From an uncultured Chromatiaceae bacterium (GTDB lineage: Bacteria > Pseudomonadota > Gammaproteobacteria > Tenderiales > Tenderiaceae), in the NCBI GenBank assembly GCA_947259785.1, contig CAMYNQ010000014.1:1-34021 (forward strand): 34,021 bases of DNA, read 5' to 3'. Under the pieces are notes generated by a model. That model searched no databases and was not told the DNA's origin. It was given only the letters and a program-made list of their open reading frames with translations. This document shows positions 1 to 7,846 of this stretch, piece after piece (position 1 is the first letter of the stretch; every line of letters begins with the position of its first letter). The position numbers were made by a program, and so were the translations under genes.

Positions 1-382
1 GGAAACGTTTTTCCTCGTGGTAGTCGCCATCGAGAATTTCACCCAGTTTTTCCATCATATCATCGGGGGAGATGTCGGCCAGAAAGCCAAGTCGGCCCAG
101 GTTGACGCCTACCAGAGGGATGTCATGGTCGGCCAGCGCGCGGGCCGAGTGCAGGATGGTGCCATCGCCGCCGACGACGATGGCAAGGTCGCAGCGCTGT
201 CCCAGCTGTTCGAAGTTAACGGTTTCCAATTCCGATGGCGGCAGAGTCTTGGCGGCGCTTTCGCTGAGAATGACTTTGGTGCCTCTATCCATCAAGAAGT
301 TGATCAACGTGGTGATGGTGCCGCCGATAGTCAGGTCGCTGAACTTGCTGATGATGCCAATTGTTTTGAATTCTGTTTTCAT
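1..382 (-). CDS. nadK: NAD kinase, 5' part (partial, runs off left edge)
   Basis: ATP-dependent NAD kinase phosphorylates NAD+ to NADP+ in the cytoplasm. The reverse strand from the ATG at 382 reads 127 codons without a stop to the window edge. The N-terminal strand reads MKTEFKTIGIISKF, and the family hallmark GGDGT lies at residues 71-75, followed by a VGVNLGRLGFLADI segment at about 91-104. GGDGT is the nucleotide-binding, catalytic motif of the family, and the NxGxLGFL segment is also conserved. The gene is divergent from hrcA, with 178 nt between the start codons. A nadK neighbour to the grpE/hrcA heat-shock cluster is common in Gammaproteobacteria. The upstream ribosome site is weak. 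No convincing promoter was found for this direction. Identity is secure; the C-terminal half is missing. Confidence 0.95.
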   Translation of the reverse strand, partial: MKTEFKTIGIISKFSDLTIGGTITTLINFLMDRGTKVILSESAAKTLPPSELETVNFEQLGQRCDLAIVVGGDGTILHSARALADHDIPLVGVNLGRLGFLADISPDDMMEKLGEILDGDYHEEKRF

Positions 383-451
383 AGGGGCAACTCTATGATA
401 ATTGAGATGATTTATCCATATTAGTATTTATTGGACTTGATTTAGCATGCC

Positions 452-480
452 TTGACAGTGCCGGGGGCAGTTGGTAGCTT
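452..480 (+). promoter_or_regulatory. Candidate sigma-70 promoter for hrcA
   Basis: A perfect -35 hexamer TTGACA at 452-457 is followed by a 17-nt spacer and TAGCTT at 475-480. The -10 is weak (3/6), but a TG dinucleotide at 472-473 gives an extended -10. Transcription would start near 487, about 74 nt before the hrcA ATG. This is an inference from the motif alone. No CIRCE inverted repeat is seen in this 178-nt divergent gap. Confidence 0.4.
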
Positions 481-560
481 TTTCTGATGCTAGATGGTCT
501 GCGTGGCTGGCTGTCAGGGCAATTCCTTTTGAATTTGAATTTTACCCTAGATGTATCAGC

Positions 561-1607
561 ATGGTAATTGATGACCTTAACGAGCGCTCTCAGCATCTGC
601 TTAGAAGCTTAATCGAAACTTATATCCAGCAGGGCCAGCCGGTGGGCTCGCGCAGTTTGGCCTCTGATTCGAGGTTGGAGGTCAGTCCGGCCACGGTGCG
701 CAATGTGATGGCTGACCTGGAAAATCTTGGACTGATTGTTTCGCCGCACACCTCATCTGGTCGTATTCCTACCGCCAAGGGTTATCGTATTTTTGTCGAC
801 AGTTTGTTGAAAGTAAACCCGCTACGGGCTAGCGAGGTCAGGCGGATTGAGCGGGAGTTGAACGGTGCCTCCGAGCAAAATACCGATGCCTTGATCGGTC
901 GCGCCTCGGGGTTGTTGTCTGAGGTGAGTCACCTGGCTGGGGTGGTGATGGTGCCGAATCAGGTTGGTTTGGCCTTGCAGCATATTGAGTTCATGCCTTT
1001 GTCGGAAAAGCGGGTGTTGGCGATCCTGGTGATCAGTTCGTCCGATGTACGCAACGTTGTCATCAATACCGAGCGTGAATATGCTAAACCTGAACTGGAA
1101 AAGATTGCCAATTATCTCAACTCAGCCTTTGCCGGTAAGGGCTTGGCAGCAGTGCGTGAAACCTTGTTGCGGGAGATGCGTGAGGCCAAGGCCGATATGG
1201 ATGCCCTGATGCAGTCGGCCATCGAGATGGCGGGCAAGGTGTTTGAATCTACCGGCGAGGGCAAGGGCGATTATGTCATGGCGGGTCAGACCAATCTGAT
1301 GGGTTGCTCAGGTTTATCGCATGTGGATCGATTACGGCAGTTGTTCGAGGCCTTTAATGCCAAACAGGATATCCTCTATTTATTAGATAACAGCATGCAG
1401 TCCAAGGGTGTAAAGCTGTTTATCGGTGAGGAATCCGGCTATCAGGTGCTGGACGAATGCAGTGTGGTAACGGCTCCGTATGAAGTTGATGGTCAGTGCC
1501 TCGGCGTGCTGGGCGTGATTGGCCCGACTCGCATGGCCTATGAACGTGTTATCCCAATTGTCGATGTCACGGCAAAATTATTGGGTTACGCCTTGAATCA
1601 ACGTTAA
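561..1607 (+). CDS. hrcA: Heat-inducible transcription repressor HrcA
   Basis: HrcA represses chaperone operons by binding CIRCE operators, and GroEL is known to aid its activity. The 348-residue product has the usual family length. An N-terminal winged-helix domain spans about residues 1-80 and contains the typical GSRSLA, SPATVRNVMADLE and GRIPTAKGYRIFVD segments. A GAF-like dimerisation region fills the rest. The frame is open upstream to 471, but I chose the ATG at 561 because the protein then begins MVIDDLNERSQHLL, as HrcA proteins do; the 30 upstream residues look non-coding. The ribosome site is poor. The gene leads the hrcA-grpE-dnaK-dnaJ cluster. No CIRCE site is visible in this window, so its targets, possibly groESL, are probably elsewhere. 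Confidence 0.95.
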   Translation: MVIDDLNERSQHLLRSLIETYIQQGQPVGSRSLASDSRLEVSPATVRNVMADLENLGLIVSPHTSSGRIPTAKGYRIFVDSLLKVNPLRASEVRRIERELNGASEQNTDALIGRASGLLSEVSHLAGVVMVPNQVGLALQHIEFMPLSEKRVLAILVISSSDVRNVVINTEREYAKPELEKIANYLNSAFAGKGLAAVRETLLREMREAKADMDALMQSAIEMAGKVFESTGEGKGDYVMAGQTNLMGCSGLSHVDRLRQLFEAFNAKQDILYLLDNSMQSKGVKLFIGEESGYQVLDECSVVTAPYEVDGQCLGVLGVIGPTRMAYERVIPIVDVTAKLLGYALNQR

Positions 1608-1619
1608 CTATCCCCATAT
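1592..1619 (+). promoter_or_regulatory. RpoH (sigma-32) promoter of grpE
   Basis: CTTGAAT (1592-1598), a 13-nt spacer and CCCCATAT (1612-1619) match the heat-shock sigma-32 consensus CTTGAAA-N(13-14)-CCCCATnT almost perfectly. The -35 element lies in the last codons of hrcA. Predicted transcription starts near 1625, about 100 nt before grpE, so grpE can be induced independently of hrcA. Nothing was tested; the call rests on the motif plus its position before a classic RpoH regulon gene. Confidence 0.85.
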
Positions 1620-1722
1620 CCCTGGCAGGGAATAATCAGCACCGTCTTTAAGTGGTTGATATTAGTGATATCATGGCGCCCGCCATAACGGGCCGTATTT
1701 TTGGAGTGAGAGACCTGAGGTC

Positions 1723-2382
1723 ATGACAAAAGAAACAAACGAGAGCAACGAAGTAATCGAATCCCAGGAAAATATTGAAGCAGCGGTTGAGGCTGTTGAG
1801 GGTGAAATGGCTGAAGAAGCCAGCGCCGACGAGACAGGCCCAGATTCAAATTCAGATAAACCTAGCTACGATGAGCTAGTGCTGGCTCTGCAGCAGACTC
1901 AGGCCAAGGCTGAAGAGTCTCGCGAACAGGCTTTGCGTGTGCAGGCAGAGCTGGAAAATACCCGCCGTCGTGCCGAGCGCGATGTTCAGGGAGCGCATAA
2001 ATTTGCCCTGGAGAAATTCGTTAATGAACTGCTGCCGGTGAAAGACAGTCTTGAAATGGGGGGTGCAGCGGCCAAAGTGGAAAATAACGATTTGGCCAAG
2101 GTGAGCGAAGGTATTGAGCTGACCGTGAAGATGATGACCGATGTGATGGCAAAGTTTGGTGTTGCTGAGGTTGATCCGGTTGGCCAGCCATTTGATCCCG
2201 AGCTGCATCAGGCGATGTCGATGCAGGATGTTCCTGATGCCGAACCCAACACGGTTATTACAGTGTTCCAGAAGGGCTACCAGCTGAATGAGCGCCTGGT
2301 GCGTCCGGCCATGGTTGTGGTTGCTGGTGCTAAATCTGGCGGTCAGCCATCGAGTGAAAATAGTATCGACGAAATGGCTTGA
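1723..2382 (+). CDS. grpE: Nucleotide exchange factor GrpE
   Basis: GrpE releases ADP from DnaK and acts as a dimer in the cytoplasmic DnaK-DnaJ-GrpE cycle. The 219-residue product has an acidic, poorly conserved N-terminus (1-45) and a long coiled-coil helix at about 50-110 containing the LENTRRRAERD signature. The C-terminal beta domain includes FDPELHQAM and GYQLNERLVRPAMV, which match the family closely. Its start is unusual: the best Shine-Dalgarno-like stretch (GGAG at 1703-1706) lies 16 nt upstream of the ATG, and a small GACC/GGTC hairpin sits in between. It has its own RpoH-type promoter, and an 87-nt gap with a second heat-shock promoter separates it from dnaK. Confidence 0.97.
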   Translation: MTKETNESNEVIESQENIEAAVEAVEGEMAEEASADETGPDSNSDKPSYDELVLALQQTQAKAEESREQALRVQAELENTRRRAERDVQGAHKFALEKFVNELLPVKDSLEMGGAAAKVENNDLAKVSEGIELTVKMMTDVMAKFGVAEVDPVGQPFDPELHQAMSMQDVPDAEPNTVITVFQKGYQLNERLVRPAMVVVAGAKSGGQPSSENSIDEMA

Positions 2383-2406
2383 TTTTGATTTGAGTAGCCC
2401 CCATAT
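2378..2406 (+). promoter_or_regulatory. RpoH (sigma-32) promoter of dnaK
   Basis: CTTGATT (2378-2384), a 14-nt spacer and CCCCATAT (2399-2406) fit the sigma-32 consensus. The -35 element overlaps the grpE stop codon. Predicted start is near 2412, about 58 nt before dnaK. This would be a second heat-shock promoter in the same cluster, allowing more dnaK than grpE transcript under stress. Confidence 0.78.
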
Positions 2407-2469
2407 GTTGGGAAAGCGTCGTTAACGACAAGATTTTTGAATTTACAGATATTTTACGGAGAAATAGCA

Positions 2470-4404
2470 ATGGGCAAAATTATAGGTATTGACCTCGGCA
2501 CCACGAACTCGTGTGTGGCGGTGATGGAAGGTGGTAAGCCGCGTGTTATCGAAAGCAGCGAAGGCGATCGCACCACGCCCTCAATCATCGCTTATGCTGA
2601 TGACAATGAGGTGCTGGTGGGCCAATCGGCCAAGCGCCAGGCAGTTACCAACCCAGCCAATACTCTGTATGCCATCAAGCGCCTGATTGGTCGTCGTTTT
2701 AAGGATAAAGAGGTTCAGAAAGACATCAAAATGGTGCCTTATAATATTGTTGAAGCCGACAATGGTGATGCCTGGGTTGAAGTCAATGGCAAGAAGATGG
2801 CAGCCCCAGAAATTTCTGCCCGCGTTTTGCAGAAGATGAAGAAGACCGCCGAAGATTATCTTGGTGAAGAGGTAACGGAAGCGGTTGTTACCGTGCCTGC
2901 ATACTTTAATGATTCTCAGCGTCAGGCTACCAAGGACGCCGGTAAGATCGCTGGCCTGGATGTTAAACGTATCATCAATGAACCAACGGCCGCAGCTCTG
3001 GCCTACGGCATGGACAAAAAGACGGGTGATCGTAAGATTGCAGTTTATGACTTGGGTGGTGGTACTTTCGATGTTTCTATCATTGAGATTGCTGAAATCG
3101 AAGGTGAGCACCAGATTGAAGTATTATCTACAAACGGTGATACCTTCCTCGGTGGTGAAGACTTTGATCTGCGTCTGATCGACTATCTGTCTGATGAGTT
3201 CAAGAAAGAGAGCGGCATTGATCTGCACAGTGATCCAATGGCCTTGCAGCGCCTGAAAGAAGCGGCTGAAAAGACCAAGATTGAGTTGTCATCTAGCCAG
3301 CAGACCGACGTTAATCTGCCATACATCACAGCTGATGCTACTGGTCCTAAACATCTGAATATCAAGTTGACGCGTGCCAAGCTTGAGTCACTGGTTGATG
3401 ATCTGGTTACACGTACCATCGACCCTTGTCGTCTAGCCCTGAAAGATGCCGGTCTGTCAGCGTCGGATATCGATGATGTCATCCTGGTAGGTGGTCAGAC
3501 CCGTATGCCTAAGGTTCAGGATGCAGTACAGGAATTTTTTGGCAAAGAGCCACGCAAAGATGTGAATCCTGATGAGGCGGTTGCTGTTGGTGCTGCGATT
3601 CAGGGGGGTGTCTTGGGTGGTGAAGTTAAAGATGTGCTGTTGCTTGATGTTACGCCACTGTCACTGGGTATCGAAACCATGGGCGGCGTGATGACTAAGC
3701 TGATCGATAAGAATACGACTATCCCAACCAAGGCCAATCAGGTCTTCTCTACAGCGGATGATAACCAGACTGCAGTAACCGTGCATGTGTTGCAGGGTGA
3801 GCGTGAGCAGGCGGCGGGCAATAAGTCTCTAGGTCGTTTTGACTTGGGTGATATTCCGCCAGCACCACGTGGTGTGCCTCAGATTGACGTAATCTTCGAC
3901 ATCGATGCCAACGGTATTCTGAATGTCTCGGCTCAGGACAAGGCAACCGGTAAAGAAACCTCTATTACCATTAAGGCGTCTTCAGGTTTGTCTGATGAAG
4001 ATGTTGAAAAAATGGTTAAAGATGCTGAAGCTCATGCTGAGGAAGATCGTAAGTTCCACGAATTGGTCTCAGCACGCAATACTGCGGATGGCATGATTCA
4101 CGCCACTACTAAATCTATGGACGAGCTGGGTGAACAGGTTGAAGCGGAAGAGAAGGCAAGTATCGAGTCTGCGATTGAAACCTTGAAGGAAGCCATGAAG
4201 GGTGAAGACAAGGATGATATCGAAGCTAAGACTCAGGCCTTGACCGAGGTTTCTGGCAAATTGGCCGAGCGTGTCTATGCGCAGAAGGGTGCAGAAGGCG
4301 GTGCAGAAACCCAGTCTCAACCTGGTGCTGAGGCAGAGACTGAGTCAGCGGCCAAGGATGATGTAGTTGATGCTGAGTTTGAGGAAGTTAAAGACGACAA
4401 ATAA
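2470..4404 (+). CDS. dnaK: Molecular chaperone DnaK (Hsp70)
   Basis: DnaK is the ATP-dependent Hsp70 that binds unfolded peptides, working with DnaJ and GrpE. The 644-residue product begins [19 protein letters not shown], which carries the first phosphate loop. The [17 protein letters not shown] and [13 protein letters not shown] segments of the nucleotide-binding domain follow. The interdomain linker reads [21 protein letters not shown], then comes the substrate-binding domain and an acidic tail ending [11 protein letters not shown]. The frame stays open upstream to 2437, but the ATG at 2470 is chosen for homology and for the ribosome site ACGGAGAAATAGCA just before it. An RpoH-type promoter lies 63 nt upstream. 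Two hairpins separate it from dnaJ. Confidence 0.99.
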   Translation: MGKIIGIDLGTTNSCVAVMEGGKPRVIESSEGDRTTPSIIAYADDNEVLVGQSAKRQAVTNPANTLYAIKRLIGRRFKDKEVQKDIKMVPYNIVEADNGDAWVEVNGKKMAAPEISARVLQKMKKTAEDYLGEEVTEAVVTVPAYFNDSQRQATKDAGKIAGLDVKRIINEPTAAALAYGMDKKTGDRKIAVYDLGGGTFDVSIIEIAEIEGEHQIEVLSTNGDTFLGGEDFDLRLIDYLSDEFKKESGIDLHSDPMALQRLKEAAEKTKIELSSSQQTDVNLPYITADATGPKHLNIKLTRAKLESLVDDLVTRTIDPCRLALKDAGLSASDIDDVILVGGQTRMPKVQDAVQEFFGKEPRKDVNPDEAVAVGAAIQGGVLGGEVKDVLLLDVTPLSLGIETMGGVMTKLIDKNTTIPTKANQVFSTADDNQTAVTVHVLQGEREQAAGNKSLGRFDLGDIPPAPRGVPQIDVIFDIDANGILNVSAQDKATGKETSITIKASSGLSDEDVEKMVKDAEAHAEEDRKFHELVSARNTADGMIHATTKSMDELGEQVEAEEKASIESAIETLKEAMKGEDKDDIEAKTQALTEVSGKLAERVYAQKGAEGGAETQSQPGAEAETESAAKDDVVDAEFEEVKDDK

Positions 4405-4430
4405 GTCGACAAGCTTAGTGTTGTAAGGTG

Positions 4431-4463
4431 ATGGCAGGCGTGGTCTTTGGCCCCGCCTGTCAT
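4431..4463 (+). other. Hairpin in dnaK-dnaJ gap
   Basis: A 10-bp stem pairs 4431-4440 with 4454-4463 (one G-T wobble) around a 13-nt loop. No T-run follows, so it is not an intrinsic terminator. It may protect the dnaK 3' end or cause partial attenuation before dnaJ, as suggested for other dnaK-dnaJ junctions. This role is inferred. Confidence 0.5.
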
Positions 4464-4482
4464 TGCGTGTTAGGGAACTGCA

Positions 4483-4499
4483 AATGCCATCGTGGCATT
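4483..4499 (+). other. Small hairpin upstream of dnaJ
   Basis: AATGCCA (4483-4489) and TGGCATT (4493-4499) form a perfect 7-bp stem with a TCG loop, 23 nt before the dnaJ start. No T-run follows. It could influence dnaJ translation or processing of the dnaK-dnaJ transcript; this is not demonstrated. Confidence 0.45.
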
Positions 4500-4522
4500 A
4501 TGAATAATTGAAGCTTAGGTTT

Positions 4523-5677
4523 ATGGCCAAACGAGATTTATACGAAGTTTTAGGGGTGGCGAAGAACGCCAGCGAAGGCGATATCAAGAAGGCTTATCGT
4601 CGCGCCGCACAGAAACACCATCCTGACCGCAATCCTGATAATGCCGAGGCAGAAGAGAAGTTCAAGGAGGCCAAGCAGGCCTACGAAGTTCTATCCAATG
4701 CTCAAAAACGTGCCGCCTATGATCAGTTTGGTCATGCTGGAGTAGATTCTTCTGCCGCTGGTGGTGGCGGGCCAGGTGCCGGATTTGGTGGAGCTGGAGC
4801 AGGTAACTTCGGTGATATCTTTGGCGATGTGTTTGGCGATATTTTTGGTGGTGCCCGCGGTGGCGCTGGCGGAGGCGGTGCAAATGTTTATCGTGGTGCT
4901 GATCTGCGTTACAACCTTGACCTGAGCCTGGAAGAGGCGGTGACCGGTACCACGGTTAAGATCCGTGTACCCACCCATGTTACCTGTAAACCCTGTAATG
5001 GTTCTGGTGCCAAGAAAGGTAGCAGTCCGACTGTCTGTTCCACTTGTGGTGGCCATGGCCAGGTTCGAGTGCAGCAAGGTTTCTTTTCTCTGCAGCAAAC
5101 CTGTCCTCACTGTCACGGCAAGGGCAAGGTAATCAAGGATCCTTGTGGCAGCTGTCATGGTCAGGGGCGTGTTAAAGAACAGAAAACCTTGTCAGTTAAG
5201 ATCCCTGCAGGTGTTGATACGGGTGATCGTATTCGCCTTGCCGGTGAGGGTGAGGCCGGTGAGAATGGCGGTCCAGCAGGCGATCTGTATGTGCAGGTCA
5301 AGGTGCGGGCTCATGCTATTTTTAGTCGTGAAGATAGTGATCTTTTCTGTGAAATGCCAATCAGTTTTGTCACTGCTGCCTTGGGTGGTGAGTTGGATGT
5401 ACCGACCCTTGAGGGGCGTGTGAAATTAAAGGTTCCGGCCGAGACGCAAACAGGTAAGGTGTTCCGTCTGCGTGGCAAGGGTGTTAAGTCGGTTCATGGC
5501 GGTGCAGTTGGTGATCTGATGTGTCGGATTGAAGTGGAGACACCGGTAAACCTGAGTCGCAAGCAGAAAGAGTTGCTGGAGCAGTTTCAGCAGGCCATGG
5601 AGGAGGGTGAAGGTAAACACAGTCCCCGTACCAGTCGCTGGTTCGATGGCGTGAAGAAATTTTTTGAAGATATGTAA
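4523..5677 (+). CDS. dnaJ: Co-chaperone DnaJ (Hsp40)
   Basis: DnaJ delivers unfolded clients to DnaK and stimulates its ATPase. The 384-residue product is a complete type I (class A) J protein. The J domain carries the HPD motif at residues 33-35. A Gly/Phe-rich region spans about 75-125. Four zinc-binding CxxCxGxG-type repeats follow: [24 protein letters not shown] and CGSCHGQG. Then come the C-terminal peptide-binding domains. A TTG at 4508 is in frame, but the ATG at 4523 gives the normal [12 protein letters not shown] start. It is likely transcribed with dnaK, possibly attenuated by hairpins in the 118-nt gap. The gap to dapB is 43 nt with no terminator. Confidence 0.99.
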   Translation: MAKRDLYEVLGVAKNASEGDIKKAYRRAAQKHHPDRNPDNAEAEEKFKEAKQAYEVLSNAQKRAAYDQFGHAGVDSSAAGGGGPGAGFGGAGAGNFGDIFGDVFGDIFGGARGGAGGGGANVYRGADLRYNLDLSLEEAVTGTTVKIRVPTHVTCKPCNGSGAKKGSSPTVCSTCGGHGQVRVQQGFFSLQQTCPHCHGKGKVIKDPCGSCHGQGRVKEQKTLSVKIPAGVDTGDRIRLAGEGEAGENGGPAGDLYVQVKVRAHAIFSREDSDLFCEMPISFVTAALGGELDVPTLEGRVKLKVPAETQTGKVFRLRGKGVKSVHGGAVGDLMCRIEVETPVNLSRKQKELLEQFQQAMEEGEGKHSPRTSRWFDGVKKFFEDM

Positions 5678-5711
5678 CTCTAGCCATTAGTCCTGCGCTG
5701 ATAGTATCTAG

Positions 5712-6527
<816 letters not shown>

Positions 6528-6554
6528 GTCTGAGCTTTTGCGGCGATTTGTGCG

Positions 6555-6583
6555 TGGACAGGAGAGGCCATCTAAAGTAGAAT
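6555..6583 (+). promoter_or_regulatory. Sigma-70 promoter of carAB with U-tract start
   Basis: TGGACA (6555-6560), an exact 17-nt spacer and TAGAAT (6578-6583) match the sigma-70 consensus 5/6 and 5/6. The predicted start at 6590-6591 gives the initially transcribed sequence GATTTTG (6590-6596). UTP-sensitive reiterative transcription is known to need such short T-tracts at the E. coli pyrBI, carAB and codBA promoters. The promoter is well supported by motif; the UTP-sensing role is inferred. Confidence 0.7.
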
Positions 6584-6606
6584 TTGGCCGATTTTGTACC
6601 AGTATT

Positions 6607-6690
6607 ATGAAGGCGGGGTGGGTCGAGAGAACCACCCCGCTTTTTGCAAATAGCGCTTGGAGGAAGAATTGGATAAGTCGGCCCTGTTAG
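6607..6690 (+). CDS. Possible 27-codon carA leader peptide
   Basis: An ATG at 6607 opens a 27-codon frame, [17 protein letters not shown]..., that runs through both arms of the leader hairpin (6613-6640). It ends 22 nt inside carA in another frame. A ribosome translating it would unfold the terminator. There is no recognisable Shine-Dalgarno site before the ATG and no pyrimidine-related codon bias is obvious, so it may be chance. A leader peptide in the carAB leader of Pseudomonas has been described in the literature as I recall it; this one is not shown to be homologous. Confidence 0.2.
   Translation: MKAGWVERTTPLFANSAWRKNWISRPC
6613..6645 (+). terminator. Intrinsic terminator/attenuator in carAB leader
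   Basis: A perfect 9-bp GC-rich stem (6613-6621 with 6632-6640) closes a 10-nt loop and is followed directly by TTTTT (6641-6645). It ends dapB transcripts. It also lies about 23 nt downstream of the predicted carAB start and 13 nt before the carA ribosome site, so it may act as an attenuator. No obvious competing antiterminator was found in the short leader. Confidence 0.8.
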
Positions 6691-7814
6691 TCTTGGAAGA
6701 TGGTACCGCGTTTTATGGTAAAGCCATTGGTGCGGAAGGGCAGACTGTTGGTGAGGTGGTATTCAATACCTCAATGACCGGTTATCAGGAAATTCTCACC
6801 GACCCTTCTTATTGTCGTCAGATCGTTACTCTAACCTATCCCCATATTGGCAATGTTGGCACCAACAACGAAGACGAAGAGTCAGGTGAGGTTGTTGCCA
6901 GTGGTCTGGTGGTTCGTGACCTGCCCCTGGTTGCCAGCAGCTGGCGTCAGCAGGAGAGTCTTGATGGCTATCTCAAACGTCACAATGTGGTCGCTATTGC
7001 CGATATTGACACGCGAAAGCTGACTCGCATCTTGCGTCAAAAGGGTGCTCAGGCGGGTTGCATCGTCGCTGGTGCAGGTCTGGATGAGGCAGTCGCCTTG
7101 GCTGCGGCCAAAGGTTTTGGCGGTTTGAAGGGCATGGATCTGGCCAAAGAAGTGACCACCCGCCAGCCGTTTGAGTGGGCTCAAGGTAGCTGGAGTATCA
7201 AAACTGGCTTGCCAGATGCGCCGCATCCAGTTGAAGAACAACTCCCTCTGCACGTGGTTGCTTATGACTACGGCGTTAAACGAAACATTCTGCGCATGTT
7301 GGTGGATCGTGGTTGTCGCCTGACGGTCGTGCCTGCCCAGACCCCTGCTAGCGAAGTGTTGGCCATGAATCCTGATGGCGTGTTTCTCTCCAATGGCCCG
7401 GGTGATCCGGAGCCTTGTGATTACGCCATCGCCGCCATCAAAGAAATCCTGCAAACCAAACTGCCTATATTTGGCATCTGTCTTGGACATCAGTTATTGG
7501 CTTTGGCGAGTGGTGCCAAAACCGTGAAGATGAAATTTGGCCATCACGGTGGTAACCACCCTGTTTTTGATGATGAAGCCAAGCGTGTCATGATCACTAG
7601 CCAGAATCATGGTTTTGCTGTTGATGAAGACAGTCTGCCGGACAATCTACGTGCGACCCACCGTTCGCTGTTTGATGGTTCGCTGCAGGGTATTCATCGC
7701 ACCGATGTTGCTGCATTTAGTTTTCAGGGTCATCCTGAGGCCAGTCCTGGCCCGCATGATGCGGCGCCGCTGTTCGATCACTTTATTAATCTGATTGAAA
7801 CAGCCAAACAATAA
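6669..7814 (+). CDS. carA: Carbamoyl phosphate synthase small (glutaminase) subunit
   Basis: CarA hydrolyses glutamine and channels ammonia to CarB to make carbamoyl phosphate for arginine and pyrimidines. I place the start at a TTG codon at 6669: GGAGG at 6659-6663 is five bases upstream, and the protein then reads [17 protein letters not shown], like E. coli CarA. A TTG at 6657 overlaps the ribosome site and is less likely. The 381-residue product has the class I amidotransferase triad Cys271 (GICLGHQ), His355 and Glu357 (GHPEASP), plus the SNGPGDPEP oxyanion-hole region. The rare TTG start may limit CarA translation. The gene is 32 nt upstream of carB. Confidence 0.98.
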   Translation: MDKSALLVLEDGTAFYGKAIGAEGQTVGEVVFNTSMTGYQEILTDPSYCRQIVTLTYPHIGNVGTNNEDEESGEVVASGLVVRDLPLVASSWRQQESLDGYLKRHNVVAIADIDTRKLTRILRQKGAQAGCIVAGAGLDEAVALAAAKGFGGLKGMDLAKEVTTRQPFEWAQGSWSIKTGLPDAPHPVEEQLPLHVVAYDYGVKRNILRMLVDRGCRLTVVPAQTPASEVLAMNPDGVFLSNGPGDPEPCDYAIAAIKEILQTKLPIFGICLGHQLLALASGAKTVKMKFGHHGGNHPVFDDEAKRVMITSQNHGFAVDEDSLPDNLRATHRSLFDGSLQGIHRTDVAAFSFQGHPEASPGPHDAAPLFDHFINLIETAKQ

Positions 7815-7846
7815 TCATCGTCAAGCACCAGCAATAGAGTTGAATA

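Noticed and set aside
17-424. Forward open frame of 135 codons at the left edge
   Set aside because: It is antisense to nadK, whose reverse-strand product carries GGDGT and NLGRLGFLAD.
1636-1660. CIRCE-like halves (CAGCAC ... GTGGTTG) before grpE
   Set aside because: The half-sites are degenerate and the spacing is four bases shorter than in CIRCE, so HrcA binding is not supported.
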